Below are positions 6,192-13,542 of a DNA stretch of 16,337 nucleotides, piece after piece. The DNA is taken from the NCBI GenBank assembly GCA_035513175.1, contig DATKCN010000115.1, positions 1-16,337 of the forward strand, read 5' to 3'. The notes below the pieces were generated by a model. The model was not told where the DNA came from, did not search any database, and was given only the letters and a program-made list of their open reading frames with translations. Position numbers and translations under genes: made by a program. How positions within the stretch are numbered: the stretch's first letter is position 1; every line of letters starts with the position of its first letter. Source of the stretch: DATKCN01 sp035513175. Lineage in GTDB: Bacteria > Chloroflexota > Chloroflexia > Thermomicrobiales > CFX8.

Positions 6192-8366
6192 ATGGCAGCC
6201 AGGACACGCAACGCGCGCGACCCCTCAAAGAACGGCCGTGCGCGCCGCCCGTCCGGCGACCCGCTTCGCGCGCCGGAACTGTACCTGAACCGCGAGCTGA
6301 GCTGGCTGGAGTTCAACCGCCGCGTCCTCGAAGAGTCGCTGGACGAGCGCAACCCGCTACTTGAGCGCGTCAAATTCCTGGCGATCTTCTCGTCGAACCT
6401 GGACGAATTCTTCATGGTCCGGGTCGCAGGACTGCAGAGTGAGCTGCTGGCAGGAGACGCTGAGGTGGGCCGCGACGGCCTGTCGCCGAGCGAACAGCTC
6501 GCCGCGATCAAGCTCACCGTCTCCGACCTTTCCTCCCGGCAGCGACGCTGCTGGCTGGAGGATATTCTGCCCCGCTTACGCGCCGAGGGCGTCTGCCTGG
6601 AACAGTATGACAGCCTTGGACCCAAGGACCGGCGATGGCTGAAGCACTACTTCGAGCGGCAGGTGTTTCCAGTGCTGACGCCGCTGGCCGTCGATTCGGG
6701 CCATCCTTTTCCGCATATCTCGAATCTCTCGCTCAACATGCTGATTGTGATCGAGGACAAGCGCGGCGAGCACTTCGCCCGCATGAAGATCCCGCCAGTC
6801 GTGCCGCGCTTTGTGGAGATCCCGGAACGGGAATCGCCGCGCGCCGCGACGACTGGGAGCAAACGTCGCTTCGTGCTGCTCGAGGATGTCATCGAGGCAA
6901 ACGTTGATCAACTCTTCCCCGGCAAGCACGTCAAGAGCACGCACATGTTCCGCATCACGCGCGACGCCGACATTGAGTTTCGTGAGGGCACGTCAGACAG
7001 CCTGCTGAAGCTGATTGAAGCAGAGTTGGAGCAGCGACTGTTCGGCTTCGCAGTGCGGCTCACCGTCGAACCGACAATGCCCGCCTCGATTCGCTCATGG
7101 CTCGCCAACAAGCTGAACGTGTCGAGTGACGACATCTACCAGCTTCCTCGCCCACACGGCCTGGCCGACCTGATGGAGCTGTACGCCATCGACCGCCCCG
7201 ATCTGAAAGACCCTCCGATCGTCCCGCGCTATCCGTCCGAGCTACGCGTGGCGGGTTCGGTCTTCGCCGCGCTCGATAGACAGGATATCCTGCTGTACCA
7301 CCCGTATGATTCGTTCGCGGCCGTGGTCGACTTCATTCGTCAGGCTGCAGCCGACGAGCACGTTGTCGCGATCAAGCAGACGCTCTACCGCGTTGGGTCC
7401 CACTCCCCTATAGTCGACGCATTGCTGGAGGCCCGCGATGATGAAACACAGATCGCGGTGCTCGTCGAGTTGCGCGCCCGCTTCGACGAGGAGAGCAACA
7501 TTAACTGGGCCCGGGCACTGGAGAAGGAAGGCGTGCACGTCGCCTACGGGCTTACCGGGTTGAAGACGCACTGTAAGATCGCGATGGCCGTGCGCCGGGA
7601 TGGCACGCGGCTGCGGCGCTACGTGCACCTGGGCACAGGCAACTACAATGCCGCAACGGCTCGTGTTTACACCGACATCGGGCTGATGACAACCGACGAG
7701 GACATTGCCGCCGACGTGTCGGACGTCTTCAACTACTTGACCGGGTACTCCGCGCAGACTCGCTTTCGTAAGCTCCTCGTCGCGCCGGTCAACATGCGTT
7801 CCGGTCTGACCGATCTGATCCGGCGTGAGACGGATCAGGGATCCAACGGGCGCATCATCATGAAGATGAACTCTCTGTCCGACTACAAAATGATCGAGGA
7901 ACTGTACCGCGCCGCCCAAGCCGGCGTGAAGATCGACCTCATCGTCCGCGGCATCTGCTGCCTGCGCCCCGGCATCCCCAGCGTCAGCGAACGCATCCGC
8001 GTTCTCAGCGTCGTCGGTCGGTTCCTCGAGCATGCGCGCCTGTATTACTTCGCGCATGGCGCCAGGGATGGCGGCGAGATAGTCTATTCGGGCAGCGCCG
8101 ACCTCATGCGGCGCAATCTCGACTTCCGCGTCGAGGTGCTGTTTCCTGTCGAGGATCCTCGGCTGCTGGAGCACGTGCGCGACAACATTCTGGGATTACA
8201 GTTGCGTGACAACGTGCGCGCTCGCGAGTTGCAACGCGACGGCTCGTATACGCGTCTCGGCGCGATCGATGATCAGCCGACGATAGATTCGCAAGCCATC
8301 TTTACGCGCGAGGACCTTGCCGCCGCGAACAGCGGCATACTCATGAGCCTCAGGGACCCCTCGTAG
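6192..8366 (+). CDS. ppk1: Polyphosphate kinase 1
   Basis: 724 residues, close to the family's usual length (E. coli enzyme 688). It reversibly transfers the gamma-phosphate of ATP to growing inorganic polyphosphate through a phosphohistidine. The N-terminal domain has YLNRELSWLEFNRRVLEE and KFLAIFSSNLDEFFMVRVAG, hallmark PPK1 sequences. The two PLD-like catalytic halves carry the histidines: RRYVHLGTGNYN (His479, equivalent to the autophosphorylated His435 of E. coli) and RFLEHARLYYF (His614, equivalent to His592). SADLMRRNLDFRVEVLFPV is also diagnostic. The first 25 residues are a basic, probably disordered extension. The start is supported by an extended Shine-Dalgarno. The gene is divergent from a nine-gene operon with CHAD and CYTH proteins, with which it very likely works. 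No terminator is evident after it. Confidence 0.97.
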   Translation: MAARTRNARDPSKNGRARRPSGDPLRAPELYLNRELSWLEFNRRVLEESLDERNPLLERVKFLAIFSSNLDEFFMVRVAGLQSELLAGDAEVGRDGLSPSEQLAAIKLTVSDLSSRQRRCWLEDILPRLRAEGVCLEQYDSLGPKDRRWLKHYFERQVFPVLTPLAVDSGHPFPHISNLSLNMLIVIEDKRGEHFARMKIPPVVPRFVEIPERESPRAATTGSKRRFVLLEDVIEANVDQLFPGKHVKSTHMFRITRDADIEFREGTSDSLLKLIEAELEQRLFGFAVRLTVEPTMPASIRSWLANKLNVSSDDIYQLPRPHGLADLMELYAIDRPDLKDPPIVPRYPSELRVAGSVFAALDRQDILLYHPYDSFAAVVDFIRQAAADEHVVAIKQTLYRVGSHSPIVDALLEARDDETQIAVLVELRARFDEESNINWARALEKEGVHVAYGLTGLKTHCKIAMAVRRDGTRLRRYVHLGTGNYNAATARVYTDIGLMTTDEDIAADVSDVFNYLTGYSAQTRFRKLLVAPVNMRSGLTDLIRRETDQGSNGRIIMKMNSLSDYKMIEELYRAAQAGVKIDLIVRGICCLRPGIPSVSERIRVLSVVGRFLEHARLYYFAHGARDGGEIVYSGSADLMRRNLDFRVEVLFPVEDPRLLEHVRDNILGLQLRDNVRARELQRDGSYTRLGAIDDQPTIDSQAIFTREDLAAANSGILMSLRDPS

Positions 8367-8448
8367 CGGTTGACGTCACGACGCGACCGGTCTTCAGCTT
8401 CGTCTCCCGTCGGCACGCGATGCGTAGTACATGCGTTCTACTCCGTGC

Positions 8449-8454
8449 TACACT
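8449..8454 (+). promoter_or_regulatory. Possible -10 box (TACACT) for the YcaQ-like gene
   Basis: TACACT is about 48 bases ahead of the chosen ATG; a weak -35 (AGTACA, 3 of 6 matches) lies 17 bases further upstream. The 136-base gap after ppk1 otherwise shows only the palindrome TGACGTCA at 8371 and no ORF with support. Confidence 0.25.
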
Positions 8455-8502
8455 TCGCCGGAACTTGGGATCGGCGGGTCACGCGCGGGCGGGGTGGACG
8501 CG

Positions 8503-9756
8503 ATGCTCGAACTATCCATGCGCGAGGCGCGACGGCTTGCGATCGGAGCGCAGCTGCTGGCGGGCCCGCCACCGAAGCGCCCCACGAAGGAGCGCATGCG
8601 AGATGTCATCCGCCACCTCGGCGCACTCCAGATCGATTCCATCAGCGTCGTCGAGCGCAGCCACCACATCGTGTTATGGAGTCGGCTCGGCAATCATCCT
8701 CGGGACTGGCTCTACGAGCTGCACGGTAAAGACCGAGCCCTCTTCGAATATTGGGCGCACGCCGCCGCCTACGTGCCAATCGAGAACTTCCGCTATTTTC
8801 GCCGGATGATGCTCGAGCACGCGAGTAATGGCAGCACGGGCTGGGGCAGCCGCTCCCGAGAATGGTTGGACGAGAACCGACATGTGATCGATCTGATTCT
8901 CGATCGTGTCCGTGAACAAGGGGCGGTGTCCACAAAATCGTTCGCGGCGCCTGAAGGGGCTGCCCGCGCCGAAGCCTGGGCCTGGCACGGCAACAAGCCA
9001 ACCAACCTCGGACTGGATATCCTCTGGACCACTGGTGTGTTAATGATCGACCGCCGCCAGGCGTTCCAACGTTGGTACGACCTCACCGAGCGCGTGCATC
9101 CGGAGTGGGACGACGCGCAGATCCCCACAATCCAGGAGGAGCAGAACGCGCTTGGCGAAATTGCCTTGCGCGCGATGGGCGTCGTGTATCCGCGCTGGCT
9201 TCCGGATTACTTCCGCACCGACTGGGGCCGCAGGTCGATCGACGGCTCGGCCTCCGGACGCATACTCGATCATCTGGTCGACACCGGCGCCGGCGTTACG
9301 GCGCGGGTGCGAGGCATCGAAGGTGAGGCCGTCGTCGCGAGCTATCTGCTGGAGAAGCGCATACCGCCCAGCCGCACGACCTTGCTCTCGCCATTCGACA
9401 GCCTCGTCTGGCACCGGCTGCGCACGTCGGAACTTTTCGACTTCTTCCTCCAGCTCGAGTCGTACACTCCCGCTGAGATGCGCCGCTATGGCTATTTCTC
9501 ACTGCCCATCCTCTATCGCGATCAGCTCGTCGGCAGGCTCGATCCTAAGGCCGATCGCAATGCGCGCGTTCTCACCGCAAAGGCCGTGCACCTGGAACCG
9601 TGGTTCGCGCCGAAGGCGGACGAACGGTTCTACCGCTCACTGGCAACGACGCTACGGGACTTTGCGCGCTTCAATGGCTGTGACGCGATTGAAATCGGAG
9701 CAGGCGATCCCCCGCGATCGGCCACACTCCTTAAAGACGCCATGCTGCGGGAATGA
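8503..9756 (+). CDS. YcaQ/AlkZ-family winged-helix DNA glycosylase
   Basis: 417 residues from the ATG at 8503 (GGGGTGG a few bases upstream; the in-frame ATG at 8431 would add a non-conserved 24-residue tail, and 8518 is a second option). It belongs to the HTH_42 superfamily of tandem winged-helix proteins that includes E. coli YcaQ and Streptomyces AlkZ, which unhook interstrand crosslinks or excise alkylated bases. The catalytic motif appears as Q43-I-D45 within GALQIDSISVVERSHH. Q-x-D is the YcaQ/AlkX form, whereas AlkZ has Q-x-Q. Also typical are LWSRLG and HGKDRALFEYWAHAAAYVP, plus the late TTLLSPFDSLVWHRLRT. It stands alone between ppk1 and a convergent protease. The substrate lesion range cannot be predicted. 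Confidence 0.85.
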   Translation: MLELSMREARRLAIGAQLLAGPPPKRPTKERMRDVIRHLGALQIDSISVVERSHHIVLWSRLGNHPRDWLYELHGKDRALFEYWAHAAAYVPIENFRYFRRMMLEHASNGSTGWGSRSREWLDENRHVIDLILDRVREQGAVSTKSFAAPEGAARAEAWAWHGNKPTNLGLDILWTTGVLMIDRRQAFQRWYDLTERVHPEWDDAQIPTIQEEQNALGEIALRAMGVVYPRWLPDYFRTDWGRRSIDGSASGRILDHLVDTGAGVTARVRGIEGEAVVASYLLEKRIPPSRTTLLSPFDSLVWHRLRTSELFDFFLQLESYTPAEMRRYGYFSLPILYRDQLVGRLDPKADRNARVLTAKAVHLEPWFAPKADERFYRSLATTLRDFARFNGCDAIEIGAGDPPRSATLLKDAMLRE

Positions 9757-9757
9757 G

Positions 9758-9788
9758 ATCGAGGCAGTCGCCAGTCGACTGCCTCGAT
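9758..9788. terminator. Strong hairpin between convergent genes, probable bidirectional terminator
   Basis: A perfect 13-bp inverted repeat, arms ATCGAGGCAGTCG (9758-9770) and CGACTGCCTCGAT (9776-9788), encloses the 5-base loop CCAGT. It begins 2 bases after the stop of the YcaQ-like gene and ends 40 bases before the stop of the convergent peptidase gene. No T-tract follows on either strand, so it is not a canonical intrinsic terminator, but position and stability fit transcription termination or 3'-end protection for both genes. Confidence 0.65.
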
Positions 9789-9827
9789 TCACATGCGCAT
9801 GAAGTGCGCGCGTCGTCCGCCACGACG

Positions 9828-10517
9828 CTAGTTTCGCCGGTTCATCCCGGACACAACGGTAATCCAGTACAGCAATGTCAGCAACGCCGCAGCGAATCCG
9901 GCGACGTACGTCAGCGCCGCCGCGCTGAGCACCTGGCGTGCCTGCCCAAGCTCCGTGCGGTCCACGATTCCGAGAGTTGTGAGTTGCGCGAGCGCTCGCG
10001 ACGATGCGTTGAATTCGACCGGCAGCGTCACCAGCGCGAACAACGTCGCCGCCCCGAACAGGGCAACGCCGGCCCACGCCATGCCGCTGACATTCAGTAG
10101 CACACCAGCCAGCAGGACCCATATACCGAAGCGTGACCCGAAGCCGGCCACCGGCACGAGCGCGCTGCGCGCCTGCAATGGCGCGTATCCACGCGCGTGC
10201 TGAATCGCGTGGCCCACCTCATGCGCCGCGACCCCGAGCGCCGCCACCGAGCGAGCGCCGTATACCGGATCGGACAGCCGCAGGGTTCGCGATCGGGGAT
10301 CATAGTGATCGCTGAGAGTCCCCGGCACATACTCAATTGGAACGTCCGTGATACCGTTCGCTTGCAGAATCTGCGCGGCGACCTCAGCGCCAGTAATGCG
10401 GCGCTGATTCGGCACATTCGAATACTTCTTAAATGTTCGGGTCACGCGAAACTGCGCGAACATGACGAGCAGGAGCGCGGGTATCATGAAAACGAAATAG
10501 AGAGGATCGAAATACAT
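9828..10517 (-). CDS. YugP-type membrane zinc metallopeptidase
   Basis: 229 residues from the ATG at 10517, chosen for GGAGG 4-5 bases upstream and because MYFDPLYFVFMIPALLL is the usual family beginning; a longer in-frame start at 10589 adds a non-conserved tail. It belongs to the putative neutral zinc metallopeptidase family that includes B. subtilis YugP. The zinc motif is HEVGH (99-103) in VAAHEVGHAIQH, preceded by the family block GTLSDHYDPRSRTLRLSDPVY (66-86). The first 22 residues form a membrane helix, and two or three more hydrophobic segments follow the active site (FGIWVLLAGVLL, AGVALFGAATLFALV, LTYVAGFAAALLTLLYW), so it is an integral membrane protease. Substrates are unknown. It is monocistronic and convergent with the YcaQ-like gene. 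Confidence 0.9.
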   Translation of the reverse strand: MYFDPLYFVFMIPALLLVMFAQFRVTRTFKKYSNVPNQRRITGAEVAAQILQANGITDVPIEYVPGTLSDHYDPRSRTLRLSDPVYGARSVAALGVAAHEVGHAIQHARGYAPLQARSALVPVAGFGSRFGIWVLLAGVLLNVSGMAWAGVALFGAATLFALVTLPVEFNASSRALAQLTTLGIVDRTELGQARQVLSAAALTYVAGFAAALLTLLYWITVVSGMNRRN

Positions 10518-10570
10518 CGCGCCTCCACCACCTTCTAGCGCCTGATCGCCAGGCATAGTTGCGTAACACC

Positions 10571-10587
10571 GAAAACATCGGGTTTTC
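10571..10587. repeat. Inverted repeat upstream of the zinc peptidase gene
   Basis: Perfect 6-bp arms GAAAAC and GTTTTC around ATCGG, centred about 60 bases ahead of the peptidase start in the 253-base divergent gap. The flanks TTGCGTAAC and GTTGCAA extend the dyad imperfectly. It is locally AT-richer than the surroundings, so it could be an operator or promoter-proximal element; no clear -10/-35 pair is assigned. Nothing else in 10518-10770 is supported except the small palindrome at 10684. Confidence 0.35.
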
Positions 10588-10683
10588 ACGTTGCAATTCA
10601 GCGGCGGAGCCCGAGGGTTCGAGCGTTCGCCGCCGTCATCAGGGATGGTTGCTGTCGGGCGGTGAACTGAACGGACCCCCGCT

Positions 10684-10694
10684 CTGACAGTCAG
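10684..10694. repeat. 11-bp palindrome CTGACAGTCAG
   Basis: Perfect 5-bp arms around a single central A, about 77 bases ahead of the prenyl synthase start. Position and symmetry would suit a regulator half-site pair, but it is short and could be chance. Confidence 0.2.
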
Positions 10695-10770
10695 GAAAAA
10701 GTATGCCGCATCAGCGATCTCGAATCAATCATGTCTGGCCCGTCGCCCCGGACCCGAACGCCCTGCACCA

Positions 10771-11826
10771 GTGACACGCGGCGCCGTCGCGCGGGACCTC
10801 GACACGTTGCTGGACGACGTCCTCCTGGAGTCCATCGCGCTCGGGAGAGAACATGCGCCCGTCTTCGGGCCGAACGATGTGCCTCTGTACGACGTGCTCG
10901 CTTACCACCTGGGCTTCGCAAATAAACGCTTTGAGCCGCGACGCCTGGACGCGGGCAAGCGCATCCGTCCCCGCCTGTGCGTGCTGGCATGCGAAGCCGC
11001 GGGGGGCGCCATGAGCTACGCGATACACGCGGCGGCCGCCATCGAACTCCTCCACAACTTCACCTTGCTCCACGATGACATCCAGGATCAAAGCCCGCTC
11101 CGCCGGCACAGGCCGACCGTCTGGAGACTATGGGGCGTTCCACAGGCGATTAATGCCGGCGACGCCATGTTCTCACTGGCACACCTGGCCCTGAACCGGG
11201 CGGTCGAAGCTGGTGCCAACTCGTCGACGGTGCTGTCGCTGTCGACCGAGCTGCACCGGACGACACTTCGCATCGTTGAAGGGCAGGTGCTGGACGTTGG
11301 CTTCGAAGCACGGGACGATGTCACGTCGGGCGAGTATCTCACCATGGTCACGGGCAAGACGGCCGCGATCTGCCGCTATGCCTGCTGGGCTGGAGCCATG
11401 CTCGCGGACGCGAGCGAAGCAGCGCGCGACGCGTTCGCCGGTTTCGGCTTGGCGCTCGGCATCGGCTTCCAGCTTCGCGACGATCTGCTCGGCGTCTGGG
11501 GAGATCAGGCAGCGACCGGCAAGGCCGAGGCCGACGATATCCGCCGTCGCAAGAAGTCCCTCCCGATCATCGTCGTCTGGGAACGCGCGAGTGCTACGGA
11601 TCGGACGCTGCTGCGAGAGTTGTACGCGAAGCCCGAGCTTGACCAGTCGGATATCGCCCGCGTGCTGCAACTCATGGCGCACTACGAGGCCCAGGCGGCC
11701 GTTCAGGAGCAGGTCAGCGCCTGGCATGCCCGCGCGCTCGAGGCACTGAGCGACGCACACGCGGCCGAGCCAGCCAGGACCATGCTGCTCAATCTGGTGC
11801 GGTCAATGGAATCTCGCCGGGCATGA
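10771..11826 (+). CDS. Short-chain polyprenyl diphosphate synthase (FPP/GGPP type)
   Basis: 351 residues, trans-isoprenyl diphosphate synthase family. It condenses allylic diphosphates with IPP in the cytoplasm. GKRIRPRL (62-69) is the basic IPP-binding block. The first Asp-rich motif is LLHDDIQD (D102, D103, D106), and the second is QLRDDLLGVWGD (D237, D238, D245), where Gly replaces the third Asp, as is common in actinobacterial-type homologues. Phe97, five residues before the first Asp motif, is an aromatic chain-length gate, favouring a C15-C20 product. KTAAICRYACWAG is also typical. A GTG start at 10771 is the most likely start, with only a weak ribosome-binding site; no better in-frame ATG is close. 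The 3' end lies 14 bases from a convergent gene, with no room for a terminator. The downstream terpenoid pathway is not in the window. Confidence 0.92.
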   Translation: MTRGAVARDLDTLLDDVLLESIALGREHAPVFGPNDVPLYDVLAYHLGFANKRFEPRRLDAGKRIRPRLCVLACEAAGGAMSYAIHAAAAIELLHNFTLLHDDIQDQSPLRRHRPTVWRLWGVPQAINAGDAMFSLAHLALNRAVEAGANSSTVLSLSTELHRTTLRIVEGQVLDVGFEARDDVTSGEYLTMVTGKTAAICRYACWAGAMLADASEAARDAFAGFGLALGIGFQLRDDLLGVWGDQAATGKAEADDIRRRKKSLPIIVVWERASATDRTLLRELYAKPELDQSDIARVLQLMAHYEAQAAVQEQVSAWHARALEALSDAHAAEPARTMLLNLVRSMESRRA

Positions 11827-11840
11827 CGAAGGCGCGACCG

Positions 11841-12791
11841 CTACGCCAGCCACCTCGAAAACCACTTCTCCGGCGTCCGATCGTCGACATATCGCCGGAC
11901 ATCGTCACACCCGAGTGAGACGTCCGACGCATCGCACAGCTCGATAAGGACGACTTGCGGACGGGTTCTGAACCGCAATGGCAACTGCGACAAGCCCAGG
12001 CCGTTGGAGACGCACACGACGGCGCCGCGCACCCAGTGCGTCCCATGATAAATCGACGGCTCGTTGCGCAGCGGCTCGCCGATCAACCAAAGAATGACGC
12101 GCAGGAACGGCGTCCTGCCGGAAGGCAGCAGGCGTAGCTGGCCGCCGTGCGTGTGACCGCACAGCGCCAGCCGAATCCGGCCAACCGGCATCATGTCCAC
12201 GACAGTCGGGGCGTGCGCTAGAAGCAACAATGCCTCCGCGCCCGCCGGGAGTCCGTCGAGCGCCGCCAGGATGTTATCTCGTCCCGTATACGGGTCGTCT
12301 ACGCCGACGATCCACGCCGTGCGTCCGTGAAGCTCGACACTCGTCGCGTCGTTCGAGAGCACGGTGACACCCCCGGCCCGCAAATCGCGCTCGAGTGACG
12401 CTACATGCGCGGGACCGCCTCGGTGGTCGTGATTCCCGAGCACCGCGAAAACGTTCGCGAGCGGCCAGTTGACAAACAGCGCGGCACGCTCGGTTGCGCG
12501 GCCATCGTTGAAGAAGTCCCCCGTCAGCGCGATGATGTCCGGCCCGAACGCCAGCGCTTCACCGCGAGCGCGCCGCAGCAGATCCTTCGGCACGGCCTTG
12601 TGCCCAAGATGAAAGTCCGACAGGTGAACGATGCGCGTTCCGCGCCACTCCTCGGGCAGACCGATGAGCCCAATTCGCAACCGCCTTACGTGCAGCCAGC
12701 GTGGCGCAATGCGCAGCGAGTAACCGACCAGCGCGCCCACGAGCGCGAGTGTCGATGCGGCGCCCGCCGCGCTCACCCTCCGAGATTTCAT
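11841..12791 (-). CDS. YkuE/YaeI-type metallophosphoesterase, membrane-anchored
   Basis: 316 residues from the ATG at 12791, which has AAGGAGG just upstream; the in-frame ATG 93 bases earlier adds only an Arg-rich shadow. Residues 7-27 form a hydrophobic signal-anchor after a basic MKSRR start, as in YkuE/YaeI relatives exported by Tat or anchored to the membrane. Canonical motifs are HLSDFHLGH (D59, H61), LTGDFF (D92), LGNHDHRGG (N120, H121, D122), LAHAPTVVD (H193) and CGHTHGGQLRL (H213, H215). GHTHGGQ is characteristic of this subfamily, some members of which act on UDP-sugar pyrophosphate or envelope lipids; the substrate here is not determined. It is transcribed away from the VKOR gene. 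The 146-base divergent gap holds a possible -10. Confidence 0.9.
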   Translation of the reverse strand: MKSRRVSAAGAASTLALVGALVGYSLRIAPRWLHVRRLRIGLIGLPEEWRGTRIVHLSDFHLGHKAVPKDLLRRARGEALAFGPDIIALTGDFFNDGRATERAALFVNWPLANVFAVLGNHDHRGGPAHVASLERDLRAGGVTVLSNDATSVELHGRTAWIVGVDDPYTGRDNILAALDGLPAGAEALLLLAHAPTVVDMMPVGRIRLALCGHTHGGQLRLLPSGRTPFLRVILWLIGEPLRNEPSIYHGTHWVRGAVVCVSNGLGLSQLPLRFRTRPQVVLIELCDASDVSLGCDDVRRYVDDRTPEKWFSRWLA

Positions 12792-12836
12792 CAGCCTCCT
12801 TCGTTCCGGCGCCTTGCCGCGAGGGCGTCGAATTCG

Positions 12837-12842
12837 ATTGTA
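12837..12842 (-). promoter_or_regulatory. Possible -10 box (TACAAT) for the YkuE-like gene
   Basis: Minus-strand TACAAT, one mismatch from consensus, lies 46 bases before the start codon in a GC-rich gap. The -35 position is poor (TGCGCG at 17 bases), so confidence is low. Confidence 0.3.
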
Positions 12843-12937
12843 ACGACCTCTCGACGTGGCGCGCACGCGTCCTCGCGGCCGCAACGCGAAATGGCATGCT
12901 TGAACAAGTCGTCGGTACGCTGTCGAACGGGCGGATC

Positions 12938-13441
12938 ATGGCATCAACGGACACACGCAACAGTGTAGATTGGAGCGGCGGCACGGGGCCGCTCCTTGCG
13001 GCTATCGCTCTTCTGAGCGTCGCCGGAATGCTCGTCGCCGGATATCTGACCTACACCCATTTTGACCGGGACGCGCTCGTGTGCTCGGTAGGCGAATGCG
13101 GCACGGTTCAGGACAGCGCCTACGCGTCACTGGGACCAATCCCCATTTCGTTACTCGGCGTTGGCATGTACGTGCTGCTCGGCGTGCTGGCAATCGCCCG
13201 CCGGTCACACGCGGGTCTGCTGTCGTTCGAGCACGCGTCCATCGCGTCCTGGTCCTTGGCGTTCATGGGCACGCTCTACGCCGCCTACCTGACCTACGTC
13301 GAGATCTGGGTCATCGACGCCATCTGTCAATGGTGCGTCATCTCGGCCATCGTCGGACTGCTCATCCTCGTCGTCGAAACGGTCGTCATCTGGCGCGTCC
13401 TGCTTTCAGACGACGCCCCCATGTCGGAATCACACCGCTAG
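12938..13441 (+). CDS. Vitamin K epoxide reductase (VKOR) family membrane thiol oxidoreductase
   Basis: 167 residues with four hydrophobic helices (about 18-38, 66-88, 102-120, 130-155). Bacterial VKORs re-oxidise DsbA-like thioredoxins and pass electrons to quinone, driving disulfide formation in exported proteins. The active-site C-x-x-C is C130-Q-W-C133. The loop pair is C49 and C54 (CSVGEC), and GPIPISLLG contains the conserved Ser71. No fused thioredoxin domain is present, so a separate DsbA-like partner is expected elsewhere. The start at 12938 was chosen because residues before MASTD are not VKOR-like; the ribosome-binding site (GGGCGG) is weak, and an ATG at 12896 is an alternative. 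It is divergent from the YkuE-like gene. Confidence 0.92.
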   Translation: MASTDTRNSVDWSGGTGPLLAAIALLSVAGMLVAGYLTYTHFDRDALVCSVGECGTVQDSAYASLGPIPISLLGVGMYVLLGVLAIARRSHAGLLSFEHASIASWSLAFMGTLYAAYLTYVEIWVIDAICQWCVISAIVGLLILVVETVVIWRVLLSDDAPMSESHR

Positions 13442-13442
13442 C

Positions 13443-13513
13443 TCGCGCTCGGTGACGAAAACCTTGCCGAATCATCGCCTGGAACGATACTGTTATGCGC
13501 ACACCGAGCGCGA
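13443..13513. repeat. 12-bp perfect inverted repeat bracketing a promoter region
   Basis: TCGCGCTCGGTG at 13443-13454 is the exact reverse complement of CACCGAGCGCGA at 13502-13513, with 47 bases between. The first arm begins 2 bases after the VKOR stop; the second ends 30 bases before the DtxR-family start. As RNA it could form a long-loop hairpin; as DNA it could be paired operator sites around the promoter. Confidence 0.6.
13464..13491 (+). promoter_or_regulatory. Putative promoter of the metalloregulator-recJ unit
   Basis: TTGCCG (13464-13469), a 16-base spacer and GATACT (13486-13491). Each hexamer has two mismatches from consensus. It lies between the arms of the 12-bp inverted repeat and about 50 bases ahead of the start codon. 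Plausible but not strong. Confidence 0.35.
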
Positions 13514-13542
13514 CGTATCGCGGACCCGCGTCAGGATAGGCA

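Noticed and set aside
7242..8174. A 310-codon minus-strand open frame inside ppk1
   Set aside because: Fully antisense to the conserved catalytic part of PPK1, with no domain and no ribosome-binding site of note.
8371..8378. TGACGTCA palindrome after ppk1
   Set aside because: Eight-base palindromes of this kind are expected by chance at this length and no partner site or promoter supports it.
10601..10638. CGGCGG / CCGCCG inverted arms in the 253-base gap
   Set aside because: Only 6 bp of pure GC with a long spacer, common by chance in GC-rich DNA.
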